Assembly (NCBI GenBank): GCA_965115825.1
Contig: OZ220464.1
Span: forward strand, 2,046,001-2,110,000
Direction of reading: 5' to 3'
DNA length: 64,000 bases
DNA from: Bin87 sp965115825
Lineage (GTDB): Bacteria > Chloroflexota > Dehalococcoidia > Lucifugimonadales > UBA3495
Shown: piece after piece, positions 33,122 to 42,246 of the stretch
Layout: each line of letters starts with the position of its first letter
Numbering within the stretch: position 1 is the first letter of the stretch
Program-made: the position numbers and the translations under genes
The notes under the pieces: model-generated
Seen by the model: the letters and a program-made list of their open reading frames with translations, nothing else
Database searches by the model: none
What the model was told of the DNA's origin: nothing

Positions 33122-34057
33122 ATGAGGATTGCGGTGATGGGGGCCGGGGGCGTGGGGGGGTATTTTGGCGGGCTGTTGGCGCGGGCCGGGCACGATGTTA
33201 CGTTCATAGCGCGCGGGGCGCATTTGGAGGCCATCCGGCGCGACGGGCTGCGGGTCATCAGCGGGAACGATGGGGACTTTACAGTGGCGGGCAAGGCTAC
33301 GGATGACCCGACGTCGGTGGGGGCGCAGGAGCTGGTATTGTTCACCGTCAAGATGTATGACAATGATGATGCGATGCACGGGATTGGGCCGCTGGTGGGG
33401 CCGGACAGCGTCATCCTGACGCTGCAAAACGGGATTGACAACGGGGACAGGCTGGCCGGTGTTTATGGCGCGGAACGGGTGATGATTGGCTCGGCGTACC
33501 TGGAGGGGCGCATCAGCGAGCCGGGCGTGGTTACGCAGGGCGGACCGGGCGCGGCGTCGTTCGGGGAGCGGATGCCGGGCATCACGGAACGGGGGCAACA
33601 GCTGCTGGAGACGCTGCGCGGAGCGGGCTGGCGGGTGGAGCTGCTGGAGAATATGACGGGGATGCTGTGGAAGAAGTTTGCGTATCTTTCCGGTTCGGCC
33701 GGGGTGTGCGCAGCCAGCGGGTGCAGTTATGGGGAGCTGCGGAGCATACCGGAAACGCGGGCGGCGATTCGCGCGGCGATTGCGGAGGCGCTGGCGGTGG
33801 GTGAAGCGGCCGGGGCGCCGCTGGAACCGGACTCGCTGGAATGGTCGATGAATGCGCTGGATAACTTTCCGGCTGCCGGGATGGCGTCGTTGGCCAAGGA
33901 CTTTGCGGAGGGACGGCCGGTGGAGCTGGAAGGGCTGACGGGGACGGTGATACGGATGGGACGGGAGCATGGCGTGGCGACGCCGGTGAACGATGCGCTG
34001 TACGCAGTACTGAAGCCCCGGGCCAATCGGATTGAGGCGGGCTATGCCTCGGGGTAG
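33122..34057 (+). CDS. 2-dehydropantoate 2-reductase family protein
   Basis: 311-aa NADPH-dependent ketopantoate-reductase-type protein. The Rossmann loop is MRIAVMGAGGVGGYFGGLLA at residues 1-20; VLFTVKMYDNDDAM and TLQNGIDNGDRLA follow, with a C-terminal domain containing MLWKKFAYLSG (~180) and SMAxDFAEGRPVELE-like helices. The family also includes enzymes other than PanE, and there is no pantothenate gene nearby, so I leave out a symbol. It overlaps the convergent small gene by 16 nt. Confidence 0.88.
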   Translation: MRIAVMGAGGVGGYFGGLLARAGHDVTFIARGAHLEAIRRDGLRVISGNDGDFTVAGKATDDPTSVGAQELVLFTVKMYDNDDAMHGIGPLVGPDSVILTLQNGIDNGDRLAGVYGAERVMIGSAYLEGRISEPGVVTQGGPGAASFGERMPGITERGQQLLETLRGAGWRVELLENMTGMLWKKFAYLSGSAGVCAASGCSYGELRSIPETRAAIRAAIAEALAVGEAAGAPLEPDSLEWSMNALDNFPAAGMASLAKDFAEGRPVELEGLTGTVIRMGREHGVATPVNDALYAVLKPRANRIEAGYASG

Positions 34058-34407
34058 GTCAGCTTGAGGAGGACGTGGCGGCGGTTTCTGGTGTAAGGGC
34101 GGACGTGTTCGGGCCAGCGGCCGGCGTCCACGGCTTCGGCCCACTGGGGGGAGGTCAGCACGTCCGGGCTTTCCAGCTGATAGACGGCGTGGTGCTTGGG
34201 AGTGTTGGGGATTGAGATTTCCTGAACCTGACCGCCCATGGCCATGACGAGGCGCTGGGTTTCGTAGCGGGTTACGCCGATGACGCCGGGGGCCTGGCTG
34301 AGGAGTGGGCAGTGTTCGGTGTTGTACACTTCGTTGAACAGGGCCTCGCGGTCGGGGTCAACGTCCATGCTGGCGATGAAGAGGTATTGGGACTTGAGGT
34401 CGGGCAT
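34042..34407 (-). CDS. Small dimeric alpha-beta-barrel-like hypothetical protein
   Basis: 121 aa. The pattern YLFIASMDVDPDREALFNEVY then HCPLLSQAPGVIGVTRYETQ and HHAVYQLESPDVLTSPQW resembles EthD/Dabb-type ferredoxin-like dimeric barrels. GGAGG lies upstream of the start. It is convergent with and overlaps the 2-dehydropantoate-reductase-type gene by 16 nt. Function not known; the assignment is by pattern only. Confidence 0.65.
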   Translation of the reverse strand: MPDLKSQYLFIASMDVDPDREALFNEVYNTEHCPLLSQAPGVIGVTRYETQRLVMAMGGQVQEISIPNTPKHHAVYQLESPDVLTSPQWAEAVDAGRWPEHVRPYTRNRRHVLLKLTYPEA

Positions 34408-34457
34408 TTTGGGGCCTCCGGGCGGGTGGGAAGTTGCGTGGATGCCGGGGATAGAAG

Positions 34458-34481
34458 CGGGGCAGGCTAGTGCCTGCCCCG
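34458..34481. terminator. Perfect palindromic hairpin
   Basis: CGGGGCAGGC (34458-34467), loop TAGT, GCCTGCCCCG (34472-34481). It lies downstream of the minus-strand gene ending at 34520, so it probably terminates that pair. Confidence 0.65.
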
Positions 34482-34519
34482 TTCAGGTATTGAGAGTTGC
34501 CGATGGTTGATTTAGGCCA

Positions 34520-34978
34520 CTACTCGGCCGGTTTGTTGGCCTCGGTAGTTACTCCGGCCCGCAATTGGTAGATAGTGTTCTCGCGGTCAAGCCGATTGAT
34601 CGTTGCCAGATGTCGTTGGTTGGCGTTGTTGGCCTCGTTGAGGTCCCGCTGACTTTGGTCAAACCGTTCCCGCAACGCTCGGTAATCTTGCTCTAGATGA
34701 GCAATCTCTGCCCTGGATTTCTCAGCCATCTGGGCTTCGGTTTCGCTCGCATAGCGTCGGTAGGCATTACCAAACGCGGCGATGTTTAGTTGCTGCTGGT
34801 CGCCGTTCCCGCCCATGGTAACGGTGTTGGCGCACAACTTCTCTGGGAACTTGGCACGCTGAAGGGTTGGGTTGTCCGCCCACTCCCTCATCATCCATTC
34901 TACCGTGTCCTCCAACTTGAAGCCGGAGCTGATGAAGAGATAACACGCCTCTTCTCGGTGCTGAAAGGGTATGCTCAT
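34520..34978 (-). CDS. Hypothetical coiled-coil protein
   Basis: 152 aa, no recognised family. The N-terminal half (MSIPFQHREEACYLFISSGF) is followed by a long charged heptad-like helix (~80-135: TEAQMAEKSRAEIAHLEQDY and beyond) that should form a coiled coil. Its start overlaps the end of the upstream gene by 4 nt (ATGA), so the two are co-translated. Base composition looks less GC-rich than its neighbours, which suggests acquisition. Confidence 0.7.
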   Translation of the reverse strand: MSIPFQHREEACYLFISSGFKLEDTVEWMMREWADNPTLQRAKFPEKLCANTVTMGGNGDQQQLNIAAFGNAYRRYASETEAQMAEKSRAEIAHLEQDYRALRERFDQSQRDLNEANNANQRHLATINRLDRENTIYQLRAGVTTEANKPAE

Positions 34979-35610
34979 AGAGCCCTCCCGTTAATGTTTG
35001 TAGTTTGTGGTTCCTTGAGTTCTTGTCTGGTGGCAACTCTCAACAGCCCACCAACACGATTCAGCAAGGCCGCCGGGGTCATAACCTTTGGGTCTTCGCC
35101 CAGTGCGGCGGCAAGCTCGCTGACGGATACTACATCAAGCATTCCTTCGGAGACCGCTTGACGCAGTGCCTTTTTGTACACCCCGCGTCGCTTGATAGCA
35201 TCTGGGGATGAGTCGTTTTTCAACAGGACTTCACCTATTGCGGTCTCAATGTAGCGGTCTGGCACAACAGTAACGTTGGCCTGCCTCACTGCCGCCGCTG
35301 ACATTCCCATTCGGCGCAACCGGCGGCGCAGTTCCCAAGATGCCGGCCACTGATTCGGACAGCCCCATTGACGGGGCACCTTTTCTGCCCTTGTCCGATT
35401 CCCTTTACCGGTCGGAATACGCCGGCGGCTCTCTCGCCGGGCAATGACAAAGGCCAAGTCCCTGAACGCAGCGGTCACCCCTCGCACAGTGCCGCCCACA
35501 CGCTCGGCCATCTCCTGCGCCGTGCATGGGCCGTGGCATTCCCCAGAATCATACAAATCCATTATGGCGATGCGACGGTCTAAGGGATTGTCTGGTTTGG
35601 AAGTCAGCAT
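34975..35610 (-). CDS. Hypothetical helix-turn-helix-like protein
   Basis: 211 aa from ATG 35610; an upstream in-frame ATG at 35691 lacks a ribosome-binding site and would run through a palindrome, so I prefer the shorter form. The N-terminal part (RIAIMDLYDSGECHGPCTAQ, EMAERVGGTVRGVTAAFRDL) looks like a winged-helix/HTH domain, followed by a basic segment rich in Arg and a C-terminal helical part (SELAAALGEDPKVMTPAALL). It could be a DNA-binding regulator of the pair. No family match is claimed. Confidence 0.65.
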   Translation of the reverse strand: MLTSKPDNPLDRRIAIMDLYDSGECHGPCTAQEMAERVGGTVRGVTAAFRDLAFVIARRESRRRIPTGKGNRTRAEKVPRQWGCPNQWPASWELRRRLRRMGMSAAAVRQANVTVVPDRYIETAIGEVLLKNDSSPDAIKRRGVYKKALRQAVSEGMLDVVSVSELAAALGEDPKVMTPAALLNRVGGLLRVATRQELKEPQTTNINGRAL

Positions 35611-35626
35611 GGTGTCGTTTCCAAGC

Positions 35627-35657
35627 GTAACCGTTTCGAGAGGCCTCAAACCGTTAC
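35627..35657. promoter_or_regulatory. Imperfect palindrome, possible operator
   Basis: GTAACCGTTTCGAG (35627-35640) and CTCAAACCGTTAC (35645-35657) are near-complementary round AGGC, with one mismatch and one bulge. It lies just upstream of the HTH-like gene start at 35610, a fitting place for an autoregulatory operator. Confidence 0.45.
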
Positions 35658-35735
35658 ACTTCCCCTCATTACGTGAGTAAGCCGCCATCATGGTACAGCA
35701 CTACCCAGCAGATTGCAACAGAGCCAGGTTTTGGG

Positions 35736-36422
35736 TCAGTGGGATTGGTGGAGCATTTGGGCGGCGATGGCCCAATCGGAACGGGCGGCGGGCAGATTGC
35801 CGAGGTTGGCGTGGGCTTTGCCGCGGGCGACGTAGGCTTCGGCGTAGCGGTCGTGGAGGGCGATGGCGGAGGTGAAATCGGCGACGGCGGAGCAGTTGTG
35901 TCCGGCATCGCGGAGGGCCAGACCGCGGCAGTAGAGAGTTTCGGGGTTGTTGGGGGACAGGGCTAACGATTGGGATAAATCGGCGGCGGCGGCGTCCAGG
36001 CTGCCGAGGTGGTAGCGGGCGAGGCCGCGGGTACGCCAGGCGTTGGGGGAGGCGGAGTCCAGGGCCAGGGCGCAGGTGCAATCGGATTCGGCGTCGGCGT
36101 AGCGTTCAAGCTGCAAGCAGGCCAGGGCGCGATGGAGCCATGCCGAGGGGTTGTGCGGGTTGCGCGTCAAGGCGATGTCAAGGTCGTTGATGGCATCCTG
36201 CCAGCGGGCCAAGAGGGAGAGGGCACGGGCGCGGAAGGTTAGCACGTCCGGGTCGTTGGGGCTAATCAGGGCAGCCGTGTCGAGGTCGGCGAGGGCGTCG
36301 GACGGGCGGTTGAGGGAGAGGAGGGCGTGAGCACGGGAGAGGTAGGGCGCGGTGGAGTGGCCGCCGGCGGCGATGCTGGCGTCGGCGGCGGCAATGGCGT
36401 GATGCAAGTCGGCAGAGGCCAT
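35736..36422 (-). CDS. Tetratricopeptide-repeat protein
   Basis: 228 aa starting MASADLHHAI; the frame is open further upstream but that part is a Pro/Ser/Thr-rich out-of-frame reading of the TPP-enzyme gene. About six 34-residue TPR units are visible with the pattern AxxxRALSLLxRWQDAINDLD, ALxLxPxxPxAWxxRGLARY and so on. No signal peptide. It is a protein-interaction scaffold of unknown partner, 52 nt downstream of the TPP-enzyme gene and likely co-transcribed. Confidence 0.82.
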   Translation of the reverse strand: MASADLHHAIAAADASIAAGGHSTAPYLSRAHALLSLNRPSDALADLDTAALISPNDPDVLTFRARALSLLARWQDAINDLDIALTRNPHNPSAWLHRALACLQLERYADAESDCTCALALDSASPNAWRTRGLARYHLGSLDAAAADLSQSLALSPNNPETLYCRGLALRDAGHNCSAVADFTSAIALHDRYAEAYVARGKAHANLGNLPAARSDWAIAAQMLHQSH

Positions 36423-36474
36423 AAGGGAGATATTGGGCCGGCGCAGTCGGAATGACGGCAGGGGCTGGTACCGG

Positions 36475-38121
36475 CTAGAAGGCGCGTTTGTGGGAGTAGT
36501 CGATTTCTTCGTTGGTGATGAATTCGAGGAGGACGGAGTTGCCGTTTTCGTTCTGCTGACGGGCGCGTTGGAAGGCAGGGATGATTTCGTTGGGGTTGGT
36601 GATGCGCTCGGCATAGCCGCCCATGGCGCGGCCCATATCGGCGTAGTTGCCGCCCAAGTCGCGGGTGTGGTACAGGGCGTGGGAGCGCTGCATTGCGCCG
36701 GTTTCCACGGCCATGGTGGAGTTGTTGAGCACGACGGTGGTGATGGGGGCGCCGCTGCGAACGGCGGTTTCGAAGTCAAGGCCGACCATGCCGAAGGCGG
36801 CGTCGCCCATGAAGTTGACGCACATTTTGTCGGGGGCGGCGAGTTTGGCGCCGATGACCAGGCCCAAGCCAGTGCCGAGGCCGTGAGATTTGCCCCAACC
36901 GAGGTAGCTGCGGGGGCCGCCGGTGCGGTAGAAGGGAGTAATCTGGTCGCGGGGGCTGCCGGAGTCGTGGGTGATGATGGCCTCGTCGGAGGGGATGGCC
37001 TGCTGGAAGTCGGTGATTACGCGGTAGGGGTTGACCAGGGGGCCGGCGTCGGTGGTTTTGTGCCGCCAGGCGTCGAGCCAGGCGTTGCGAACGGAGGCGA
37101 TTTCTCCGGGAACCTCGGGGTTGTCACGGCGGGCGTCGCCGACGATTTCACGGCAAGCGTCAATCATTTGGCGGAGGGCCAGCTTGGCGTCGCCGATGAG
37201 TGGGAATTGGACGTCGTAGTCCTTATTGAGGTCGCGGGGGTCGTTGGTGTTCTGGATGAGGGTGCGTCCGGCGGGCAGGTTCATGGACATACCGTGCTTG
37301 GTGAAGCTAGAGCCGACGCCAAAGATGACGTCGGCGCGACGGACGAAGTGGTGAACGGCGCCGTTCATCACGCCGGAGCCGCTGCCCAGGGAGAGGGGAT
37401 GATGTTCGGGGAAACTGCTTTTGCCGAGCAGGGTGGACATCACCGGGGCGGAGAGGAGTTCGGCCAGCTCCACCAACTCGTCGGTGGCTTCGGCGTACAT
37501 TACGCCCTGGCCGGCGTGGATGACGGGGTAGGCGGCGGAGCAGAGGGCTTGGGCGGCGGCTTCAACATCGTTGGGGTCGGCTTGGGAAGCAGCGCGGCGG
37601 ACGTTGCCGCTCCAGTAAAATGCTTCTTCCGACACTTCTTCCAGGGCAACGTCGGCGGGAATTTCAATCATGGCAGGGCCGGGGCGTCCGGTGTGGAGGG
37701 CGTTGACGGCGCGGCGCATCACCTGGCTGGCGCCGGAGGACAGGTTCAGGCGCTCGAGGTGCTTGGTAACGCTGGCGAAGCTTTGGATGGAGTCGAACAT
37801 GGGGAATACGCCCTGACGCTCGCGGGGGTGGCCGAGGGGCAGGAGCAGGATGGGCACGGAGTCGGAGAAGGAGGTGGCGACGCCGGAGTAGGCGTTTTCG
37901 GCGCCGGGGCCGTACTGCATGGCGAATACGCCGGGAGGACGGCCGTTGGTGACACGGCTGTAACCGTCGGCGATGCCGACGCCCACGCGCTCCTGGCGGC
38001 AGATGACGGGACGGATGCCGGCGGCGGCGCAGGCTTCGATGACGGGAGTGGTGGGGAAGCAGGAAAGGTACTGGACACCTTCTCGCTTGAGGATTGCGGC
38101 GATTGCGTCAATGGTTTGCAC
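36475..38121 (-). CDS. Thiamine-pyrophosphate-dependent enzyme (acetolactate synthase-like)
   Basis: 548 aa from GTG at 38121, preceded by GAGGT. Three-domain TPP enzyme: N-terminal Pyr domain with catalytic Glu in CRQERVGVGIADGYSR (~37-52), central domain, and C-terminal PP domain with the Mg/TPP motif MGDAAFGM...NN (FMGDAAFGMVGLDFETAVRS, TVVLNN, ~440-475). It could be a decarboxylase or ligase of 2-oxoacids; the lack of an ilvN neighbour argues against true acetolactate synthase. The upstream open frame to 38532 is repeat DNA and was not included. Confidence 0.87.
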   Translation of the reverse strand: MQTIDAIAAILKREGVQYLSCFPTTPVIEACAAAGIRPVICRQERVGVGIADGYSRVTNGRPPGVFAMQYGPGAENAYSGVATSFSDSVPILLLPLGHPRERQGVFPMFDSIQSFASVTKHLERLNLSSGASQVMRRAVNALHTGRPGPAMIEIPADVALEEVSEEAFYWSGNVRRAASQADPNDVEAAAQALCSAAYPVIHAGQGVMYAEATDELVELAELLSAPVMSTLLGKSSFPEHHPLSLGSGSGVMNGAVHHFVRRADVIFGVGSSFTKHGMSMNLPAGRTLIQNTNDPRDLNKDYDVQFPLIGDAKLALRQMIDACREIVGDARRDNPEVPGEIASVRNAWLDAWRHKTTDAGPLVNPYRVITDFQQAIPSDEAIITHDSGSPRDQITPFYRTGGPRSYLGWGKSHGLGTGLGLVIGAKLAAPDKMCVNFMGDAAFGMVGLDFETAVRSGAPITTVVLNNSTMAVETGAMQRSHALYHTRDLGGNYADMGRAMGGYAERITNPNEIIPAFQRARQQNENGNSVLLEFITNEEIDYSHKRAF

Positions 38122-38183
38122 GATAGTACCTCGGCGGGGGAGTGGATGGCGCAAGTATAGCATCCGATGGATGGTGAGGGCGT

Positions 38184-38208
38184 GGGTTCCGGCTTTCGCC
38201 AGAACGGC
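38184..38208 (+). repeat. TTTCGCCGG-type hairpin repeat, copy 3
   Basis: GGGTTCCGGCTTTCGCCAGAACGGC, a variant of the repeats at 24029 and 26012. It is part of the 433-bp gap 38122-38554 with no gene. Confidence 0.55.
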
Positions 38209-38271
38209 GGAGCAGGCAGGAACTACCGGGAGGGAATGGAGGACGGAGAGAGTGGCGGTGGGAGGGTTTGG

Positions 38272-38403
38272 GAGGCGCTTGCAAAACGGCGCAACAATCA
38301 TCGGGCAAGGTGGGTCAAGCCAACGATTGCTGCACAGCAGGGCATAGGAAGTCGAGTACCGTTGAGGCGCAAGCGGCGAAAAAGAGCGTTTCGCAAGCGC
38401 CTC
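38272..38403. repeat. MITE-like inverted-repeat element, copy 1 (132 bp)
   Basis: Left end GAGGCGCTTGCAAAACG (38272-38288), right end CGTTTCGCAAGCGCCTC (38387-38403), 17-bp terminal inverted repeats with one mismatch. The interior shares ATCATCGGGCAAGGTGGGTC and AAGCC with the element at 42537-42658. No coding capacity. Confidence 0.75.
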
Positions 38404-38474
38404 TGGGCTTCCGTGCCTCCCATTCCGATATAGCAGCATAACCGGGAGAGGCGGCGTCCTTGAACCGTAAAAGC

Positions 38475-38506
38475 GGCAGGGGCAGGCCCGCAGACCCGCC
38501 CCTGCC
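38475..38506 (-). terminator. Hairpin after the 1155-aa Fn3 gene
   Basis: GGCAGGGGC (38475-38483) pairs with GCCCCTGCC (38498-38506), 49 nt beyond the stop of the minus-strand gene ending at 38555. It shares the GCAGGGGC stem with hairpins at 8386 and 15201. Confidence 0.6.
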
Positions 38507-38554
38507 GTTGCCGCTTCCCAACTATCGGGCAAGCGCAGCGTGCTTGCCGCCAGC

Positions 38555-41500
38555 CTACCAGACCATCAGGTTCCAGCAGTTGCCGCCGGCGCTGCACGTC
38601 AGGCTGCGGCTCTTGCCACCCAGGGCTACGTCCTCAACGTCCTCGGTGACCAGAACCCAGTAGGGTTCGCCCGCCACCAGCTCCGTCAAGGTGTTCAGCT
38701 CGGCGAACTCAGGGCGGCTGTCGTAGAACAGCCACTCCTTGCCGATGCCGTCAAAGTAGAACACCGCCGCCAGGCTGTCGCCCAGCGGAGCCAAAGCCTC
38801 GGCTACCGGCGTCTCCTGCCCCAAGGGGCCCTCAGACAGGATTTCCAGCTCGCCGATGGCCACGGTCTCTTCAACCTCCAGCAGCACGCTGTACCGGCCT
38901 TCGTCCAAACCCGGACAGACGACGCCCTCCACGGTAACGGCGCCATCGCCGTCGGTGCTGGGCGCCCCGGTAGGCTTCACATCGCGCCCGCCGATTTCCA
39001 CCCGGTCGATGCGGGAATGCACCGGCAGCCGAGACGCCGACAGCATCACGCTGTCCCCAGGCTGACACTCCCCCGGCTCAATCGTGATGATGGACGCCGG
39101 CACGGCATACTCACCCAAGCGCACCAAGTCGCTGTACTTGGCCTCAATCCGGCTGGTGGAAGGAATGCTCACCGCGCCGCTCACCTGATGCTCGACGAAC
39201 CAGCGCCCGGTGCCATCGGCGTACTGGCTGTACTCCCGCTCCCGTTCACCATCGGTAACGGTGATGGTAATAGCATCCAGCCGAGTGCTGTCCGGGTTGT
39301 CCACCGGCCAGTTCTCCCCGGAGATGGTAACCACATCCCGAGGCCCGGCCACCGCCGGCGTTACCTTCACGTCAGGCTCCGGGATGGTGATAACCACGCT
39401 GCCGGTGTAGCCGTTCTTGTCAACGACCTTGATGGTATGCGCGCCTGGCGTCAAAGCCGGGTTGGCGCCGCCACCAGACTCCGGCCAGATGGCTGCGGCG
39501 AAAACGCACCGCCCGGCGCTGGACACAGGAACCTCCCCGTCGCTGTTCAAAGAGTCCGAATGCACCTTCAAAGGCACCCCGTCCAGGGTAATCTTCTCCG
39601 CCATAATGGCGTTGCCGGAACCGGAACCGAAGCCGACGCAGGTCAGCGTAACCATCTCATTAGGCCGCGCTGACGGCTGGCTCACGTTCAAGACCGCCGA
39701 CTGGATGGTCACCTTGGCGTCCTCAGACTTATCGCCCCACTTGGCGTCAATCCGCACGGTGCCTTCCAAGGCCACGCCGTTGATATGCGGCGGCAGGTCA
39801 AACGTAGCCGTAGCCGAGCCGTCCGAGCTGATGCTGGTGGACGACACGCTGACCAGCGACACCGCGCCAACGTTGTCGTCCCCGGTTCCGCTCTTCATCA
39901 CAGTCTGCCCTGCGAGTTCCAACTCCATGAACCCGGCCCCCTGCGTAGGAAAGTCCTGCGCAAAGACCGTTATCGTATCCCCGACAGCGGCTTCAGCAGG
40001 CGACACCCGGATGGACGGCAGCAGCTCAAAGTCCTCATAGTCCGCGCCCGACGAACGGCCTTCACCGTCAGCCACGCAGATGAGGTTGTCGTTGCCCGGC
40101 TTGAACGTCGGCACCGTAACCGTAACGGGAATGGCCACCCGGTCATCGCTGCCCACCGTGGCGCTGGCAACCCGTTCGCCCTTGCCGATGATGCCCACAT
40201 CGCACAGATAGCGGGCAAACACCTTGTCGCTGGCTGTCTTGTCCTTCTCAGCCACCGTGTAGGTCATCGCGGCAGTGTCCAACGTGTAGTGGAAGCAGAA
40301 CTCGTTGCCGGCCCCCGGCCCCATAGCGGCTTTCATACCGGCGCAATTCAGCGTCTCCCACCACTGCGCCACAGCGAACCTGGCGGCCATCCGCTGGTTC
40401 ACGTAAGCCGCCGCCGAAACCCCGTTGTTGAACCCGCTGCCCGTAACTGTAACCTCGTCCCCACGCTCACCATCCGCATCCGACAGCGATATCTTGGCCA
40501 CGGTTGGCAGGTACACGCCTTGCCCATTGAGGAGAGTGCGCGACGTGGAGGCCGCAATCTCAGCAGCGCTGAGTTCCATGCCGTTGGCATCCCTAATCCG
40601 CGCTATCCGCCCCTGGATGACACTCTTCGCTGTTCCGGGAACGTCATCGTTGAACCTCAACACATTGAAGGCCACGGTGTGCTGCCCCGCTTCGGACGGG
40701 TTCCTGATGCCCGAACTGCTCAGGATGACCATAGTCAGGTCTTGCCCATACTGGATCCCATTGGGGCCTTTGCAGTCGTCCGAATCTCCCTGGCACATAT
40801 CGGGGATGCGTACCCGGATGCTGATGTCGTCTTTGTCGCCATCAAAATAGTTGTCGGTCTCAATCTCCGGCGGCTCCGTGGCATACACCGGCGCGCCGTT
40901 GCCCGTGGCCACGGTGGCAGGCGAGGTGGCTACGAAGTAGATTGAGTTGGCCGGAATGGAATCGGGAACCTGGAAGTCATCTTCTAGGAACAGCACCACG
41001 CTGGCCCCCACCGGCAAGTCGCTATGCAAGTTAGTCAGCTTCACCGTTAGCTTGGGCGCTGCTCCGGACGTCGTGCTGTTAGACGATATGGCGCCTTTGT
41101 GGGATTCATTTTCCCCCTTTTGTTCCAAATCGGTGTTGAGCCGGATGTCAACCGTGTCCTCGGCGCCGGTTCCGACGGCATTGTTCGCTGCCACCTTCAA
41201 CCTCAGCCATAGATTAGGTTGAATAATGCCACTCCAAACAGTAATTCCCAAGCCTGTGATGTCGCCCCCTCGGCTGGCGGCGTCAGGGTTCTTCCACGTG
41301 TCGGCTGAAAGAGTATCGAACTTGGTAGGACTGGCGGCGATGGTATTTGCCGTTCCGCCTGTGAAGGTCTCAAACTTGTAGCTGGTAACCGGGCTACCTC
41401 CGTCATCCGCCGGCGGATCCCAGCTGACAAGGACTCTCGCCCTGTCATCGCTAGACCTTCCGCCGCTGTCCGTCGCTTTCAGGTAAGACACTTGCACCGC

Positions 41501-42022
41501 CTTCAAATTCCGCACCTTGCCGGGCACAGCTGCCGCCGGCGTCGCACCACCTGAAGCTGCGCTCCACTCCCCGGTTCCCGGCCCGCAGGTTACCCTAACC
41601 CGCACGTTGTACGTTGCTCCATTCTCCAACCCCGTAATCAGCGCCGCACCGGAAAGGTCCCGCGTGTTCAACGTAATCGTCCCAGTAAAGGCCATCCACG
41701 TCCCCGAACTGCCCTTACGGTATTCCATCTGGAACCCGGTATATTCCGGGCTACCCAGTACAGTTGCATCGGCGTTGCTGGCCGGAGCGGCAATCGTAAC
41801 CGCCACCGCCATATTGCGCGCTGTCACTGTCGGCGCCACCGGCGCCGTAGTCGGAGTGGTAATAAACCCCGCTCCACCATCCGCACACCGGTTAGCCTGA
41901 GCGCCGGCGACGCCCGCATCAGGCAAAGCCACCGCGCCAAAAAGCGCCAGCGCACCCACCACGGCCAAAGCCGCCACGACCAGCGACGCCGACCACTTGA
42001 ATCTCTTCACTTTCGCTTTCAT
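38555..42022 (-). CDS. Large secreted Fn3/IPT-type surface protein
   Basis: 1155 aa from ATG 42022 (GAGGAG 9 nt upstream). Signal peptide with a long hydrophobic core and AGA-QA cleavage site near residue 41. Two Fn3-like domains follow (~50-240, KVRNLKAVQVSYLKA and SWDPPADDGGSPVTSYKFET), then a long beta-rich region with several IPT/TIG-like domains (SPAEAAVGDTITVFAQDF, TPAVAGPRDVVTISGENWP, EPGECQPGDSVMLSASRLP). The last 60 residues are highly conserved with the paralog at 47880-51206, ending NCWNLMVW. Probably exported and cell-surface attached; no LPxTG motif is seen. Confidence 0.85.
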   Translation of the reverse strand: MKAKVKRFKWSASLVVAALAVVGALALFGAVALPDAGVAGAQANRCADGGAGFITTPTTAPVAPTVTARNMAVAVTIAAPASNADATVLGSPEYTGFQMEYRKGSSGTWMAFTGTITLNTRDLSGAALITGLENGATYNVRVRVTCGPGTGEWSAASGGATPAAAVPGKVRNLKAVQVSYLKATDSGGRSSDDRARVLVSWDPPADDGGSPVTSYKFETFTGGTANTIAASPTKFDTLSADTWKNPDAASRGGDITGLGITVWSGIIQPNLWLRLKVAANNAVGTGAEDTVDIRLNTDLEQKGENESHKGAISSNSTTSGAAPKLTVKLTNLHSDLPVGASVVLFLEDDFQVPDSIPANSIYFVATSPATVATGNGAPVYATEPPEIETDNYFDGDKDDISIRVRIPDMCQGDSDDCKGPNGIQYGQDLTMVILSSSGIRNPSEAGQHTVAFNVLRFNDDVPGTAKSVIQGRIARIRDANGMELSAAEIAASTSRTLLNGQGVYLPTVAKISLSDADGERGDEVTVTGSGFNNGVSAAAYVNQRMAARFAVAQWWETLNCAGMKAAMGPGAGNEFCFHYTLDTAAMTYTVAEKDKTASDKVFARYLCDVGIIGKGERVASATVGSDDRVAIPVTVTVPTFKPGNDNLICVADGEGRSSGADYEDFELLPSIRVSPAEAAVGDTITVFAQDFPTQGAGFMELELAGQTVMKSGTGDDNVGAVSLVSVSSTSISSDGSATATFDLPPHINGVALEGTVRIDAKWGDKSEDAKVTIQSAVLNVSQPSARPNEMVTLTCVGFGSGSGNAIMAEKITLDGVPLKVHSDSLNSDGEVPVSSAGRCVFAAAIWPESGGGANPALTPGAHTIKVVDKNGYTGSVVITIPEPDVKVTPAVAGPRDVVTISGENWPVDNPDSTRLDAITITVTDGEREREYSQYADGTGRWFVEHQVSGAVSIPSTSRIEAKYSDLVRLGEYAVPASIITIEPGECQPGDSVMLSASRLPVHSRIDRVEIGGRDVKPTGAPSTDGDGAVTVEGVVCPGLDEGRYSVLLEVEETVAIGELEILSEGPLGQETPVAEALAPLGDSLAAVFYFDGIGKEWLFYDSRPEFAELNTLTELVAGEPYWVLVTEDVEDVALGGKSRSLTCSAGGNCWNLMVW

Positions 42023-42246
42023 TTGACAGAATCTCCTCACTGAGATTGAGGTTGCCCTTCGAAGGTTGTCAATTGAATTGCCTCACCACCATTCGCCCAC
42101 TCCCGCGCCAGCAAAGCCAGCACCAGAACGGAACGGCGGAGGGCTTACCGGACGGAAACGCAACAAGCCGGCATCGGCTCAAAGCGAGCCGGCCGGCTGC
42201 GGAGTTCCGTCAGCTAGACAGATGCATCAACGCGCGCCTCCTTCCT

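Noticed and set aside
36433..38160. Plus-strand 575-aa open frame opposite the TPP enzyme
   Set aside because: Gly/Val-rich mirror of a well-supported minus-strand enzyme in GC-rich DNA; no family features.
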